A stretch of DNA of 64,000 nt from an uncultured Lachnospiraceae bacterium (GTDB lineage Bacteria; Bacillota; Clostridia; Lachnospirales; Lachnospiraceae): assembly GCA_947177445.1 (NCBI GenBank), contig CAMWUL010000006.1:18486-82485 (forward strand). Direction: 5' to 3'. Under the pieces are notes generated by a model. The model ran no database searches. It saw nothing but the letters and a program-made list of their open reading frames with translations, and was not told where the DNA came from. Made by a program: the position numbers and the translations under genes. This document shows positions 33,164 through 43,490 of the stretch, piece by piece (positions within the stretch are counted from its first letter, which is position 1; each line of letters begins with the position of its first letter).

Positions 33164-36028
33164 GTGGAAGAGATCAAGAAAATGCGGCCAAGAGAGTATA
33201 TTAAAATCCGGGGGGCCTGCGAGCATAATCTGAAAAATATTGATGTGGACATTCCCAGGAATGAGCTGGTTGTTCTGACAGGAATGTCAGGATCCGGGAA
33301 ATCCTCTCTGGCATTTGACACCATCTATGCAGAGGGTCAGCGCCGGTATATGGAATCCCTGTCCTCTTATGCAAGACAGTTTTTGGGACAGATGGAAAAA
33401 CCCAATGTGGAGCGTATCGACGGGTTATCTCCCGCCATTTCCATAGACCAAAAATCTACCAACCGAAATCCCCGTTCCACGGTGGGGACGGTGACAGAGA
33501 TTTACGATTATTTCCGCCTGCTCTATGCCAGGATCGGGATCCCTCACTGTCCCAACTGTGGAAGAGAGATTGCAAGACAGACAGTGGATCAGATGGTGGA
33601 TCAGATCATGCAGCTGCCCGAGGGGACCAGGCTGCAGCTGCTGGCGCCGGTGGTCCGGGGACGGAAGGGTGAGCACGTCAAGGTTCTGGAGCGTGCAAAG
33701 CGCAGCGGCTATGTGAGAGTACGGGTGGACGGCAGCCTGTACGAGCTGACGGAGGACATCTCTCTGGACAAGAATATAAAGCATAACATCGACATCGTGG
33801 TGGACCGTCTGGTGGTAAAGGACGGTATTCAGCGGAGACTTGCCGATTCTGCAGAAAACGTGCTTGCGCTGACGGACGGGCTCCTGGTGGTTGACGTGAT
33901 CAATGGGGAGCCATTGACCTTCAGCCAGAATTTTGCCTGCCCGGACTGCGGAATAGGTATCAGTGAGATTGAGCCCCGGAGCTTTTCCTTTAACAATCCT
34001 TTCGGAGCCTGTCCGGAATGCTTCGGCCTGGGATACAAGATGGAGTTTGATGAGGAGCTGATGATCCCGGACCAGAGCCTCAGCATTAAAGAAGGAGCCA
34101 TTGCGGTGGTGGGCTGGCAGTCCTGCGCGGACAAGGCGAGCTTTACCAATGCCATACTTCAGGCGCTCTGTAAAGAGTATCATTTTGATCTGGACACTCC
34201 CTTCAGAGAGTACCCGGAGAATATCAGAAAGGTTTTGCTCTATGGTACCGACGGCAGGGAGGTGGAGGTTCATTATCAGGGACAAAGGGGAAAGGGAGTC
34301 TATCCGGTGGCCTTTGAAGGACTGATCAGGAACGTGGAGCGGAAGTACAAGGAAACCTTTTCCGAGACCATGAAGCAGGAATACGAGAGCTTTATGCACA
34401 TCACCCCCTGTAAGGAATGTAAGGGAATGCGTCTGAAAAAGGAGGCGCTGGCGGTGACGGTCTGCGATAAAAATATTTACGAGATCACTTCCATGTCTGT
34501 GAGAAACCTGTACGGCTTCCTGGAAGAGATGACCCTTACCTCCCAGCAGCAGCTGATCGGAAAGCAGATTTTAAAAGAGATCCGTGCCAGGGTGGGATTT
34601 CTGGTGGATGTGGGGCTGGAATATCTGTCTCTGTCCAGAGGAACGGGAACTTTGTCCGGAGGGGAAGCCCAGAGGATCCGTCTGGCCACCCAGATCGGTT
34701 CCGGCCTGGTGGGAGTCTGCTATATTTTGGACGAGCCCAGCATCGGCCTTCACCAGAGGGACAACGATAAGCTTCTGAATACACTGAAGAGCCTTCGGGA
34801 TCTGGGAAATACCCTGATCGTGGTGGAACACGATGAGGATACCATGCTGGCGGCTGACTATGTGGTGGATATCGGACCGGGGGCGGGATCCCACGGAGGC
34901 CAGGTGGTAGCCTGCGGCACTGCGGAGGAGCTTATGCGGGTGCCCGATTCCGTTACCGGAAAATATCTGAGCGGCGAGATGGCGATTCCCGTGCCCAAGG
35001 TGCGCCGCACCCCTGCGGGCTGGCTGAAGGTGCTGGGAGCAAGGGAGAACAATCTGAAGAATATTGACGTGGAGTTTCCGCTGGGAGTACTGACCTGTGT
35101 CACAGGGGTATCGGGTTCGGGAAAAAGCTCCCTGGTAAACGAAATTCTGTACAAACATCTGGCCAGAGACTTGAACCGGGCCAGGTGCATACCCGGAAAA
35201 CATAAGGACATTCAGGGACTGGAGAACCTGGACAAGGTGATCGATATCGACCAGTCGCCCATAGGCCGCACGCCGCGGTCCAATCCGGCCACCTACACGG
35301 GGGTTTTCGACCAGATCAGAGATTTGTTTGCGTCCACTGCGGATGCCAAGGCCAAGGGTTACGGCAAGGGACGCTTCAGCTTTAACGTAAAGGGCGGGCG
35401 GTGCGAGGCCTGCGGCGGCGACGGAATCATCAAGATAGAGATGCACTTTCTGCCGGATGTGTATGTGCCCTGCGAGGTCTGCGGGGGCAAACGCTACAAC
35501 CGGGAGACTCTGGATGTGAAATATAAAGGGAAAAGTATTTTTGACGTGCTGGATATGACAGTGGAGGAGGCCCTTCCCTTTTTTGAGCATCTGCCCTCTA
35601 TCAGAAGAAAGATAGAGACCCTGTATGATGTGGGGCTTTCCTATGTAAAGCTGGGACAGCCCTCCACCACCCTGTCGGGAGGAGAAGCCCAGCGGATCAA
35701 GCTGGCCACAGAGCTCAGCCGCAGAAGCACGGGAAGGACGATTTACATTTTGGACGAACCTACCACAGGGCTTCATTTTGCCGATGTGCATAAGCTGGTG
35801 GAGATCCTCCACAGGCTCGCGGACGGAGGAAATACCGTGGTGGTCATCGAACACAACCTGGACGTGATCAAAACGGCGGATTATATTATCGATATCGGCC
35901 CCGAGGGCGGCGACAGAGGGGGAACCGTGATCGCCAGCGGCACTCCGGAGGAAATTATAAAGGTTAAAAAATCCTACACAGGGACTTATGTGAAAAAAAT
36001 GTTAGAAAAAGGAAAGAAAAAAGACTAA
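33164..36028 (+). CDS. uvrA: Excinuclease ABC subunit UvrA
   Basis: A 954-residue damage sensor with two ABC cassettes. Walker A sites are [14 protein letters not shown] and [14 protein letters not shown], and [28 protein letters not shown] are the two signatures. Zinc-finger cysteines are seen at CPNCG near residue 125, CPDCG and CPECFG, and in the second half at CEACGGDG and [10 protein letters not shown]. Usual family length. GTG at 33164 is used, with AAGGAG 8 bases upstream. It forms the UvrA2B complex that finds bulky DNA lesions. It is probably co-transcribed with uvrB. Confidence 0.97.
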   Translation: MEEIKKMRPREYIKIRGACEHNLKNIDVDIPRNELVVLTGMSGSGKSSLAFDTIYAEGQRRYMESLSSYARQFLGQMEKPNVERIDGLSPAISIDQKSTNRNPRSTVGTVTEIYDYFRLLYARIGIPHCPNCGREIARQTVDQMVDQIMQLPEGTRLQLLAPVVRGRKGEHVKVLERAKRSGYVRVRVDGSLYELTEDISLDKNIKHNIDIVVDRLVVKDGIQRRLADSAENVLALTDGLLVVDVINGEPLTFSQNFACPDCGIGISEIEPRSFSFNNPFGACPECFGLGYKMEFDEELMIPDQSLSIKEGAIAVVGWQSCADKASFTNAILQALCKEYHFDLDTPFREYPENIRKVLLYGTDGREVEVHYQGQRGKGVYPVAFEGLIRNVERKYKETFSETMKQEYESFMHITPCKECKGMRLKKEALAVTVCDKNIYEITSMSVRNLYGFLEEMTLTSQQQLIGKQILKEIRARVGFLVDVGLEYLSLSRGTGTLSGGEAQRIRLATQIGSGLVGVCYILDEPSIGLHQRDNDKLLNTLKSLRDLGNTLIVVEHDEDTMLAADYVVDIGPGAGSHGGQVVACGTAEELMRVPDSVTGKYLSGEMAIPVPKVRRTPAGWLKVLGARENNLKNIDVEFPLGVLTCVTGVSGSGKSSLVNEILYKHLARDLNRARCIPGKHKDIQGLENLDKVIDIDQSPIGRTPRSNPATYTGVFDQIRDLFASTADAKAKGYGKGRFSFNVKGGRCEACGGDGIIKIEMHFLPDVYVPCEVCGGKRYNRETLDVKYKGKSIFDVLDMTVEEALPFFEHLPSIRRKIETLYDVGLSYVKLGQPSTTLSGGEAQRIKLATELSRRSTGRTIYILDEPTTGLHFADVHKLVEILHRLADGGNTVVVIEHNLDVIKTADYIIDIGPEGGDRGGTVIASGTPEEIIKVKKSYTGTYVKKMLEKGKKKD

Positions 36029-36260
36029 AGTGTTTATGGGTGCAGTCCGATAAAAAATATATCGGAGCAAGGACGCTGCATGGAGACGGAAGGATTCGTT
36101 TTTCAGGGGCGTCCTTTGTGGTGTATGCGGGCAGGCTGAGCTGTTAATAAAAATTTTTTATAAAAGCTCTATGAAAATTGAAATTTTTCGGTTATAATGG
36201 ACACTGTATGACTGCTTATAGATTAAAATATCCGAAACATCAGAAAGGGGTATGCATAGC

Positions 36261-37253
36261 ATGCAGTGCACAGATATCGGAATCGATTTGGGAACAGCCA
36301 GCATTTTAGTATACATCAGAGGAAAAGGGGTCGTATTAAAGGAGCCCTCCGTTGTTGCATTTGACAGAGATACAAACAAGATTAAGGCCATCGGTGAGGA
36401 TGCCCGGCTTATGCTGGGAAGAACCCCGGGAAACATTGTGGCGGTAAGACCTCTGCGCCAGGGTGTCATTTCGGACTATACGGTAACCGAGAAAATGATG
36501 AAGTATTTTATTCAGAAGGCGCTGGGGAAGCGAACCTTCCGCAAGCCCCGGATCGCAGTCTGTGTGCCCAGCGGCGTTACGGAAGTGGAGAAGAAGGCGG
36601 TGGAGGATGCCACCTACCAGGCGGGAGCCCGGGAAGTGGCTATTATTGAAGAACCCATTGCGGCGGCTATCGGTGCGGGGATCGACATTTCAAAGCCCTG
36701 CGGCAATATGATCGTGGACATCGGCGGCGGAACCTCCGACATTGCGGTGATCTCCCTGGGAGGCACTGTGGTAAGCGCATCCATCAAGATTGCGGGAGAC
36801 GATTTTGACGAAGCCATTGTCCGTTATATGCGCAAGAAGCATAATCTGCTGATCGGTGAAAGGACGGCAGAGGATTTGAAGATAAAGATCGGTTCTGCCT
36901 ACAGGAGAGCCGAGATCGATTACATGGATGTGCGAGGACGCAACCTGGTAACGGGGCTTCCCAAAACGGTGAAGGTATCCTCCGAGGAGACCGAGGAGGC
37001 GCTCCGGGAAACTACGGCCCAGATCGTAGAGACCATTCACAGCGTGCTGGAAAAGACGCCTCCCGAGCTGGCGGCGGATATTGCAGACAGAGGCATTGTG
37101 CTCACCGGAGGCGGGAGCCTGCTGAGAGGGCTGGAGGAGCTGATCTGTGCGAAGACCGGCATCAACACCATGACGGCGGAGGATCCGCTCACTGCGGTGG
37201 CTGTGGGTACAGGAAGATATGTAGAGTTTTTGTCCGGCTATCGCGAGGACTGA
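36261..37253 (+). CDS. mbl: Rod-shape actin homologue Mbl/MreB
   Basis: A 330-residue MreB-family protein. Nucleotide-binding motifs are DIGIDLGTASILVYI (phosphate 1), MIVDIGGGTSDIAVISLGG (phosphate 2) and GIVLTGGGSLLRGLEEL (adenosine). It forms membrane-bound filaments that direct sidewall synthesis. The second ATG (36261) fits the AAAGGGG ribosome site better than 36252. The neighbours decide the name: two FlgG-family genes follow, as in Bacillus mbl-flhO-flhP. A TATAAT at 36193-36198 is a probable -10; its -35 is poor. Confidence 0.9.
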   Translation: MQCTDIGIDLGTASILVYIRGKGVVLKEPSVVAFDRDTNKIKAIGEDARLMLGRTPGNIVAVRPLRQGVISDYTVTEKMMKYFIQKALGKRTFRKPRIAVCVPSGVTEVEKKAVEDATYQAGAREVAIIEEPIAAAIGAGIDISKPCGNMIVDIGGGTSDIAVISLGGTVVSASIKIAGDDFDEAIVRYMRKKHNLLIGERTAEDLKIKIGSAYRRAEIDYMDVRGRNLVTGLPKTVKVSSEETEEALRETTAQIVETIHSVLEKTPPELAADIADRGIVLTGGGSLLRGLEELICAKTGINTMTAEDPLTAVAVGTGRYVEFLSGYRED

Positions 37254-37269
37254 TAACAGGAGGCATAAA

Positions 37270-38046
37270 ATGTTAAAAGGGCTGTATACTGCATACACGG
37301 GTATGCTCAACGAGCAGCACAGAATGGATACGCTGACCAATAACCTTGCAAATGCAAGCACTGTGGGATTTAAAAAGGAAGGGGCTACCAGCCAGGCCTT
37401 TGACAGTATCCTGACGGTGAAGGTCAAAGACCAGTCCGTGGGAACCAAGAACGTGGAGCGCATGGGAAGAAACAATCCCGGCGTGCGCATCGGGGAAAAT
37501 TATACGGATTTTACCCAGGGATCTTTTCGGATAACGGACAATACCTACGACCTGGCGCTGGCAGGCGAGGGCTTCTTTGCCGTTGAGTTTACCAACAAGG
37601 CGGGAGAGACTTCCACTATGTATACCCGGGCGGGGCAGTTTACGCTGAACAGGGAAGGCTATCTGGTGACGGAGGACGGAGATTATGTGCTGGATACCCA
37701 GAACCGGAGAATCCGCCTCAATACTCTCGCGGAGAGCCAGATCAGCGACGACGGCACCATCAGCCAGAACGGGGTGAATGTGGCCAGGATTCAGGTGACG
37801 GATTTTGAGGATTATAACTATCTGGAAAAATATGGAGAAACCTATTACCGCCCTGTGGAGGGGGCCAGAACCACAACTGCCTCCGCGGAGGTGAAGTCAG
37901 GATATCTGGAGATGGCAAACGTGCAGATTGTTTCCGAGATGGTCAATCTGATCAGTATTACCAGGGCTTATGAGAGCAGCCAGAAAATCATTCAGACCTA
38001 TGACGGTTCTCTGGAAATTGCTGTGAATCAGCTGGGCAAGGTATAA
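37270..38046 (+). CDS. flhO: Flagellar rod/hook-basal body protein, FlhO (FlgF/FlgG) type
   Basis: A 258-residue flagellar rod-family protein. The N-terminal motif MLKGLYTAYTGMLNEQHRMD with LTNNLANASTVGFKKE is the flagellar rod N-terminal domain. The centre has the FlgG-type DLALAGEGFFAVE. The C-terminal domain ends QIVSEMVNLISITRAYESSQ, the coiled-coil of axial flagellar proteins. It is exported through the flagellar type III machine and polymerises into the rod. It starts 17 bases after mbl with GGAGGC ahead, so it is in the mbl operon. Confidence 0.9.
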   Translation: MLKGLYTAYTGMLNEQHRMDTLTNNLANASTVGFKKEGATSQAFDSILTVKVKDQSVGTKNVERMGRNNPGVRIGENYTDFTQGSFRITDNTYDLALAGEGFFAVEFTNKAGETSTMYTRAGQFTLNREGYLVTEDGDYVLDTQNRRIRLNTLAESQISDDGTISQNGVNVARIQVTDFEDYNYLEKYGETYYRPVEGARTTTASAEVKSGYLEMANVQIVSEMVNLISITRAYESSQKIIQTYDGSLEIAVNQLGKV

Positions 38047-38120
38047 GGCGCTGACGGCTGATGCATTGATGGGAGCTTAAATTGGCAGGAGTGCAGATAT
38101 TTTAAGGGAGGCATATTGAC

Positions 38121-38936
38121 ATGGTACGGAGTTTATGGACGGCTGCAACCGGGATGATCGCCCAGCAGACAAATATTGATACGATCGCAAACAATCTGTC
38201 CAACGTGAATACACAGGGCTATAAGACCCAGGTAAATGAGTTTAAGAGCCTGCTGTATCAGACGCTGCAGACCAAAACCACCACAGCCAACGGGGATCAG
38301 AAGCCCACCAGCGCACAGGTAGGACTTGGCGTGCGGAATTCTGCCATCACCACGGTCTTTAAGCAGGGACCTCTGCTGGCCTCCGAAAGTGAAACGGCAT
38401 TTGCCATCGACGGCAAGGGCTTTTTTGCGGTGAGAGGAGCAGACGGAAATACATACTACACCAGAAACGGCAATCTGCAGTTCACACTGGGCACCACGGG
38501 GAATATGCTGGCCACCAGCGACGGACTGCCTGTTTTGAATACGGCGGGCCAGCCCATTATTCTGGGCACGAATTACCTTCTGAATAAGGTGAGCGTGGAT
38601 AAGGACGGCAGGATCTGTTATCCTGACGCAAATGAGAATCCCCAGCCCATCGGGATTAGCATCGGACTTTTCCAGTTTAATAATCCCAACGGTCTTGACA
38701 GGCTGGAGGACAGCCTTTATGCCCAGACAGCGGCCAGCGGCCAGCCGATCAACGAGGCTACAAACGCTAATGTGGAAAAAAGTAAGGTGCTCCAGAAATA
38801 TCTGGAGGGCTCCGGTGTACAGGTAGTGGATGAGATGGTCAATATGATTGTGGCCCAGCGTGCCTATGAGCTGAACTCCAAGGCGGTAACTGCCTCCGAC
38901 GAAATGCTTCAGCAGGCCAATAACCTGAGACGCTAA
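38121..38936 (+). CDS. flhP: Flagellar rod protein FlgG/FlhP type
   Basis: A 271-residue paralogue of the previous gene. It starts MVRSLWTAATGMIAQQTNID then IANNLSNVNTQGYKTQ, has AFAIDGKGFFAVRG in the middle and ends VQVVDEMVNMIVAQRAYELN with SKAVTASDEMLQQANNL, the classic FlgG end. It should form the distal rod or the rod-hook joint. GGGAGG lies 11 bases upstream of the ATG. The core flagellar operon itself is not in this window. Confidence 0.92.
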   Translation: MVRSLWTAATGMIAQQTNIDTIANNLSNVNTQGYKTQVNEFKSLLYQTLQTKTTTANGDQKPTSAQVGLGVRNSAITTVFKQGPLLASESETAFAIDGKGFFAVRGADGNTYYTRNGNLQFTLGTTGNMLATSDGLPVLNTAGQPIILGTNYLLNKVSVDKDGRICYPDANENPQPIGISIGLFQFNNPNGLDRLEDSLYAQTAASGQPINEATNANVEKSKVLQKYLEGSGVQVVDEMVNMIVAQRAYELNSKAVTASDEMLQQANNLRR

Positions 38937-39063
38937 GCGACGCTTTGAGGCTGCCTGCAGTATAATTTCGGCCTGAAGGAAGAATGGGGCAGTCGGCGGC
39001 CCCGGGGACGCGGACGGGAGATATAGAAGAGAGGACAGCCCGGTATGGGCAGGGGGTATGGAT

Positions 39064-39489
39064 ATGGATTTCAGCAATATAACAGCCATGTACAGCGATA
39101 CATATGCCAATGCGGCGAACCAGTCGGCGGCAAAGCTGCAGAACAAGGTAAGCGGAACGGATTATTCCAAGGCTACTGACGACGAGCTGCTGGATGCCTG
39201 TAAACAGTTTGAGGCATATTTTATCGAGCAGATGTATAAGTCCATGATGAAGACGGTGCCTTCCGGGGAAGGAATGTCCGGATCTACCAGCAGTCTTTTG
39301 GATTACTATAAGGATCAGATGATTCAGAGTATGGCGGAGCAGACTACCGACCAGAGCAGTCTGGGACTGGCGAGGATGCTTTATGAGCAGATGAAGCGCA
39401 ATTACGGGCTGACAGAAGTCCCGGACAACGGCGCAGAGGCCGGAGCCGAAGGGACGGAAGCCGATTCTTCGACGGTTCCTGCTCTGTGA
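39064..39489 (+). CDS. Rod-binding FlgJ-N-like protein
   Basis: A 141-residue protein with the rod-binding N-terminal domain of FlgJ: DDELLDACKQFEAYFIEQMY and KSMMKTVPSGEG, then SLLDYYKDQMIQSMAEQTTD and GLARMLYEQMKRNYG. The muramidase domain of proteobacterial FlgJ is absent, as is usual in Firmicutes. It probably caps or chaperones rod assembly. The second ATG (39064) is chosen: AGGGGG lies 7 bases upstream, while 39058 would be directly against it. It closes the mbl-flhO-flhP group and is followed by a terminator. Confidence 0.85.
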   Translation: MDFSNITAMYSDTYANAANQSAAKLQNKVSGTDYSKATDDELLDACKQFEAYFIEQMYKSMMKTVPSGEGMSGSTSSLLDYYKDQMIQSMAEQTTDQSSLGLARMLYEQMKRNYGLTEVPDNGAEAGAEGTEADSSTVPAL

Positions 39490-39531
39490 TTGAATGAGTT
39501 TGCTTCAAAAGAGTAAAATATAGGAAAATAT

Positions 39532-39559
39532 AAAGCTGCTGGGAACAGGCAGCTTTTTT
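39532..39559 (+). terminator. Terminator after the flagellar rod genes
   Basis: AAAGCTGC pairs with GCAGCTTT around a 9-base loop, followed by a T run. Confidence 0.85.
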
Positions 39560-39588
39560 GCATATTCCTTAAATGAGCGGAGGATAAA

Positions 39589-41829
39589 ATGGAAACCGTA
39601 AGCGGTTATGTGGAACACATCATTTTTCAGAATAAGGAAAACGGCTATACCGTCCTGAACCTGATGGCAGGAGAGGATGAGGTGGTCTGCGTGGGGATGT
39701 GCGGCGGTTTGGGCCAGGGAGAAAATGTTTCTGTTCAGGGCGAATATGTGGATCATCCAGTATACGGCAGACAGCTCAAGATCAGCAGTTTTCGGATTGA
39801 GACGCCGAAGGACTCCGCCGGTATCGAGAGATATTTGGCATCCGGGGCCATCCGCGGCATCGGGGTATCTCTTGCTGCCCGCATTGTCAGGAAATTCGGG
39901 GATGACACCCTGCGCATCATAGAGGAAGAGCCGGAGCGGCTGGCGGAGATCAAAGGAATCAGCCAGCAGAAGGCCCGGGAGATCGCTCTGCAGGTGGAGG
40001 AAAAGAAGGATCTGCGGGATGCGCTGATTTATCTGCAGCAATATGGCATATCCAATACCATGGCTGTGAAGATATATGAGACCTACGGCATGGAGCTTTA
40101 TGGTATTCTGAAGGAAAATCCATACCGACTGGCGGAGGACATTAAGGGAATCGGCTTTAAGCTGGCAGATGAGCTGGCGGTCCGGCTGGGGATCCGTGCA
40201 GATTCCGAGTACCGTATTCGCAGCGGCATCCTGTACACACTTCTGCAGGCTGTGGGGGAGGGGCACTGCTTTCTGCCCATGAATACGCTTCTGGAAAAGG
40301 CACATATGCTGTTACATGTGGCACCGGAGGAAATCAGACCTCAGGCGGACAATCTGATGATGGATAAAAAGCTGGTGATCAGGGGGGAGAAGGTATTCGC
40401 GGCGTCTTATTATTATGCGGAGATGAATTGCGCCGGAATGCTGCGGGAGCTGAGCATTCCCATGTGGAAGGACGAGGAGATGCCCGGGCAGAGCAGGGAG
40501 CTGGAAAAGCAGTTAGACCAACTGGCTAAAGAGCTGAAGATGGAGCTGGACCAGCTGCAGCTGCAGGCGGTTACAGAGAGCGTCAGAAACGGGCTTTTCA
40601 TTTTGTCGGGAGGACCGGGGACGGGAAAGACCACCACCATAAACATGATGATACGCTATTTTGAGGCGGAAGGACTGGATATTTTTCTGGGAGCACCCAC
40701 GGGAAGAGCGGCAAAGCGGATGACAGAGGCCACCGGATTTGAAGCCAGAACCATTCACCGTATGCTGGAGCTGAACAGCGCGCTTTCCGATGAGGATACC
40801 CGGAAGATCCGGTTTGAGCGAAACGAGAATAATCCGCTGGAGGCGGACGTGGTCATAATAGATGAGATGTCCATGGTGGACATTCAGCTGTTTCAGGCGC
40901 TGCTTCGGGCCGTGGCGCCCGGGACCAGACTGATTCTGGTGGGAGATGTGGATCAGCTTCCCAGCGTGGGCCCGGGGCAGGTGCTGAAGGATCTGATCCA
41001 CAGCGGAGCCTTTCCCATGGTGGAATTGAAAAAAATATTCCGTCAGGCAAAAGAAAGCGATATTATTGTCAATGCGCATCGGATCAATTGCGGCCAGCAG
41101 ATCGCGCTGGACAATAAGTCCCGGGACTTTTTCTTTTTGGAAAGACAGGATGTCAATGTAATATACAAGCATATGATACAACTGATCAGGGAAAAGCTGC
41201 CCAAGTATGTTCAGGCACAGCCTTTTGACATTCAGGTGCTGACCCCTATGCGGAAGGGGAGCCTGGGATGTGAGACCTTAAACGGAATCCTTCAGCAATA
41301 TCTGAATCCTCCCGACGGCCGCAAAAAGGAGCATGTCAGCGGGAATACTGTTTATCGTCAAGGCGACAAGGTTATGCAGGTAAAAAACAATTATCAGCTG
41401 GAGTGGGAGGTCGTCAGCCGCTATGGGATTCCCGTGGAGCACGGAGTGGGTGTGTTCAACGGGGATATGGGGCGCATTTTGGAGATCAACGAGACAGCTT
41501 CCTGCCTGGTGGTGGAATACGAGGAGCAGCGCAGGGTGACATATCCATTTACACTGCTGGAGGAGCTGGAGCTGTCCTACGCCGTCACCATACACAAATC
41601 TCAGGGAAGCGAATATCCCGCGGTGATTCTGCCGCTGCTTTCGGGACCTAAAATGCTTTTTAACAGGAATCTCCTTTATACGGCAATCACCAGGGCCAGA
41701 AGCTGCGTCACGATTCTGGGCAGCAGCGATACGGTGCGGGGAATGATCGACAATGCCAGTGAAAATCGAAGGTATACGGCGCTGAATGAGCGGATACGGG
41801 AAATTCAGGAGGCAGGAGGAGACTTTTGA
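39589..41829 (+). CDS. recD2: ATP-dependent DNA helicase RecD2
   Basis: A 746-residue SF1 helicase with the RecD2 N-terminal extension: an OB-like start (SGYVEHIIFQNKENGYTVLN) and tandem helix-hairpin-helix segments (IEEEPERLAEIKGISQQKAR and ENPYRLAEDIKGIGFKLADE). Motor motifs are Walker A GGPGTGKTTTIN, Walker B VVIIDEMSMVD, QLPSVGPGQVL and YAVTIHKSQGSEYP (motif V/VI). It lacks RecB/RecC partners and acts alone in DNA repair. GGAGG-type sequence precedes the ATG. The stop overlaps the comFC start by 4 bases. Confidence 0.93.
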   Translation: METVSGYVEHIIFQNKENGYTVLNLMAGEDEVVCVGMCGGLGQGENVSVQGEYVDHPVYGRQLKISSFRIETPKDSAGIERYLASGAIRGIGVSLAARIVRKFGDDTLRIIEEEPERLAEIKGISQQKAREIALQVEEKKDLRDALIYLQQYGISNTMAVKIYETYGMELYGILKENPYRLAEDIKGIGFKLADELAVRLGIRADSEYRIRSGILYTLLQAVGEGHCFLPMNTLLEKAHMLLHVAPEEIRPQADNLMMDKKLVIRGEKVFAASYYYAEMNCAGMLRELSIPMWKDEEMPGQSRELEKQLDQLAKELKMELDQLQLQAVTESVRNGLFILSGGPGTGKTTTINMMIRYFEAEGLDIFLGAPTGRAAKRMTEATGFEARTIHRMLELNSALSDEDTRKIRFERNENNPLEADVVIIDEMSMVDIQLFQALLRAVAPGTRLILVGDVDQLPSVGPGQVLKDLIHSGAFPMVELKKIFRQAKESDIIVNAHRINCGQQIALDNKSRDFFFLERQDVNVIYKHMIQLIREKLPKYVQAQPFDIQVLTPMRKGSLGCETLNGILQQYLNPPDGRKKEHVSGNTVYRQGDKVMQVKNNYQLEWEVVSRYGIPVEHGVGVFNGDMGRILEINETASCLVVEYEEQRRVTYPFTLLEELELSYAVTIHKSQGSEYPAVILPLLSGPKMLFNRNLLYTAITRARSCVTILGSSDTVRGMIDNASENRRYTALNERIREIQEAGGDF

Positions 41830-42554
41830 AAATACTCAAAATATTGAAACGGACAGCAGAAGGGGCGGCAGATCTGTTGTTTCCCCGGCGGTGTCCCGTG
41901 TGCGACGGGATCGTGAGAGAGGCAGGGGAGAAAATATGTCTGTCCTGTCTGGGCAAATTGAAGCTTTTGACGCCTCCCTGGTGTCTGTGCTGCGGAAAAA
42001 AGCTTTCGGAGGAGACGGAATATTGTCCTGAATGCAGGGAGACAAAGCAGCCCTTTGCCAGAGGAAGAATGCTTTATGAATACCAGAGTGCGGCGCCTGG
42101 CATCTACCGTTTTAAGTATGGAGGCCGAAGAGAGTATGCCGATTTTTTCGGAGAGCAGGCGGCGCTTTATCTGGGTGATTTTATAAGATCGGTTACTCCG
42201 CAGGCCCTGATTCCCATTCCTCTTCATAAAAAGCGGGAGAGAAAGCGCGGATATAATCAGGCAGAGCTGCTGGCCGAGGCCATAGGACGCCGTATGGGAG
42301 TGCCGGTTTTGCGCAGAGCGCTGGTGAGGACAAGGAATACTGTCCCTCTGAAATGCCTAAATCCTTTAGAACGCCAAAATAATTTGAAAAGGGCTTTTAA
42401 AATAGCGCGAAATGATGTAAAATTAAAGACGATTATAATTATTGACGACATTTATACCACTGGAAGCACGATAAAGGAAGCGGCAAGGGTACTGAAGCAG
42501 GCCGGTGCGGAGAAGGTATACTTCATCACTCTGGCCGGCGGATCCGGCATTTGA
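41826..42554 (+). CDS. comFC: ComFC/GntX-type phosphoribosyltransferase
   Basis: A 242-residue protein. The N-terminal double zinc ribbon uses the Cys pairs in FPRRCPVCDG, CLSCLG, CLCCGK and CPECRE. The C-terminal part is a PRTase-like fold with KTIIIIDDIYTTGSTIKEAA near residue 200. In Bacillus, ComFC is needed for DNA uptake. The TTG start at 41826 has GGAGGAG upstream and overlaps the recD2 stop. The next gene is YvyF, the same order as comFC-yvyF in Bacillus. Confidence 0.92.
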   Translation: MKILKILKRTAEGAADLLFPRRCPVCDGIVREAGEKICLSCLGKLKLLTPPWCLCCGKKLSEETEYCPECRETKQPFARGRMLYEYQSAAPGIYRFKYGGRREYADFFGEQAALYLGDFIRSVTPQALIPIPLHKKRERKRGYNQAELLAEAIGRRMGVPVLRRALVRTRNTVPLKCLNPLERQNNLKRAFKIARNDVKLKTIIIIDDIYTTGSTIKEAARVLKQAGAEKVYFITLAGGSGI

Positions 42555-42624
42555 GCGGGGCACCGCAGGGAAGCCGGTTTTCCCAAAATAACCGCAAAGC
42601 ACAAAACGCAATATGGAGGATACT

Positions 42625-43029
42625 ATGAATATCAGAAATTGCAGAACTTGTGGTAGGATTTTCAATTATGTATCTGGGCCCGCCATCTGTCCTGCCTGCC
42701 GTGACAGCCTGGAAGCAAAGTTTCAGCAGGTGAAGGATTATATCCGGGACAACAGGGGCGTGGGGATCCAGGAGGTGGCTGATGCATGTGAGGTGGAATC
42801 TGCCCAGATCCGCCAGTGGCTGCGGGAGGAAAGGCTGGAGCTGACGCCGGATTCTCCCATGGTACTGAACTGTGAGAACTGCGGCGAGCCTATCCGCAGC
42901 GGCCGGTTTTGTCCCAAGTGCAAGGATAACATGGCAAAGAACTTTAACGATGTGCTCAATGCCGGAAAGCCTGCGCCGCCCGAGCCCAAACACGATGAAC
43001 CTCAAAAAAATAAGATGAGATTTCTGTAA
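42625..43029 (+). CDS. yvyF: YvyF-family flagellar operon protein
   Basis: A 134-residue protein. An N-terminal zinc ribbon (CRTCGRIF, CPACRDSL) is followed by a MerR-like helix-turn-helix segment (VGIQEVADACEVESAQIRQW) and a second zinc ribbon (CENCGEPI, CPKCKDN). This is the TIGR03826/YvyF family found next to comFC in Bacillus, where a flagellar role is assumed from gene order. The second ATG (42625) is used because GGAGGA lies just upstream. The tail is short and basic. Confidence 0.85.
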   Translation: MNIRNCRTCGRIFNYVSGPAICPACRDSLEAKFQQVKDYIRDNRGVGIQEVADACEVESAQIRQWLREERLELTPDSPMVLNCENCGEPIRSGRFCPKCKDNMAKNFNDVLNAGKPAPPEPKHDEPQKNKMRFL

Positions 43030-43059
43030 AAGCGAGGCTGCAGCCGCGGGAGGTTAACT

Positions 43060-43452
43060 ATGCTGAATGAAGACCGCGTGATTCTAATGACACATATGGC
43101 ATCATATGAGTGCGGAGAAGGAAAGAGAAATGTGAAAATAGGAAACTATTTTCGCAGCGATTACATCGCTGTGCAGGTGCTGAAGGCGCTGATCTGTGGT
43201 ACCATCGCTTTCGGGATCGTGTTTGCGCTGTATATTTTTTATGACCTGGAAGGGTTTATGCTGGACATTTATAAGATTGATCTGCTGGGCTTTGCAAAAA
43301 ATGTTCTGACCTGGTATGCCGTAAGCGTATTGGGATACAGCGCTCTGACATATGTGGTATGTACAATCCGCTACGCCAGGGCAAAAAAGAGCCTGAAGCG
43401 CTACTATCAAAATTTAAAGAAACTGAATTCTCTGTATCATGAGGATGCTTAG
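43060..43452 (+). CDS. Conserved membrane protein of unknown function (two helices)
   Basis: A 130-residue protein with a hydrophilic start, two likely membrane helices (ALICGTIAFGIVFALYIFYD and YAVSVLGYSALTYVVCTI) and a basic C-terminus (RYARAKKSLKRYYQNLKKLN). I do not recognise a named family. GGGAGG lies 7 bases before the ATG. It stands between yvyF and a larger membrane protein, with small gaps, so the three are probably one transcript. The position, in a run ending in the c-di-AMP cyclase genes, suggests an envelope role at most. Confidence 0.7.
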   Translation: MLNEDRVILMTHMASYECGEGKRNVKIGNYFRSDYIAVQVLKALICGTIAFGIVFALYIFYDLEGFMLDIYKIDLLGFAKNVLTWYAVSVLGYSALTYVVCTIRYARAKKSLKRYYQNLKKLNSLYHEDA

Positions 43453-43490
43453 CAGGACACAAAAAAAGAGGATTCGGTTGGAGGACTTCA

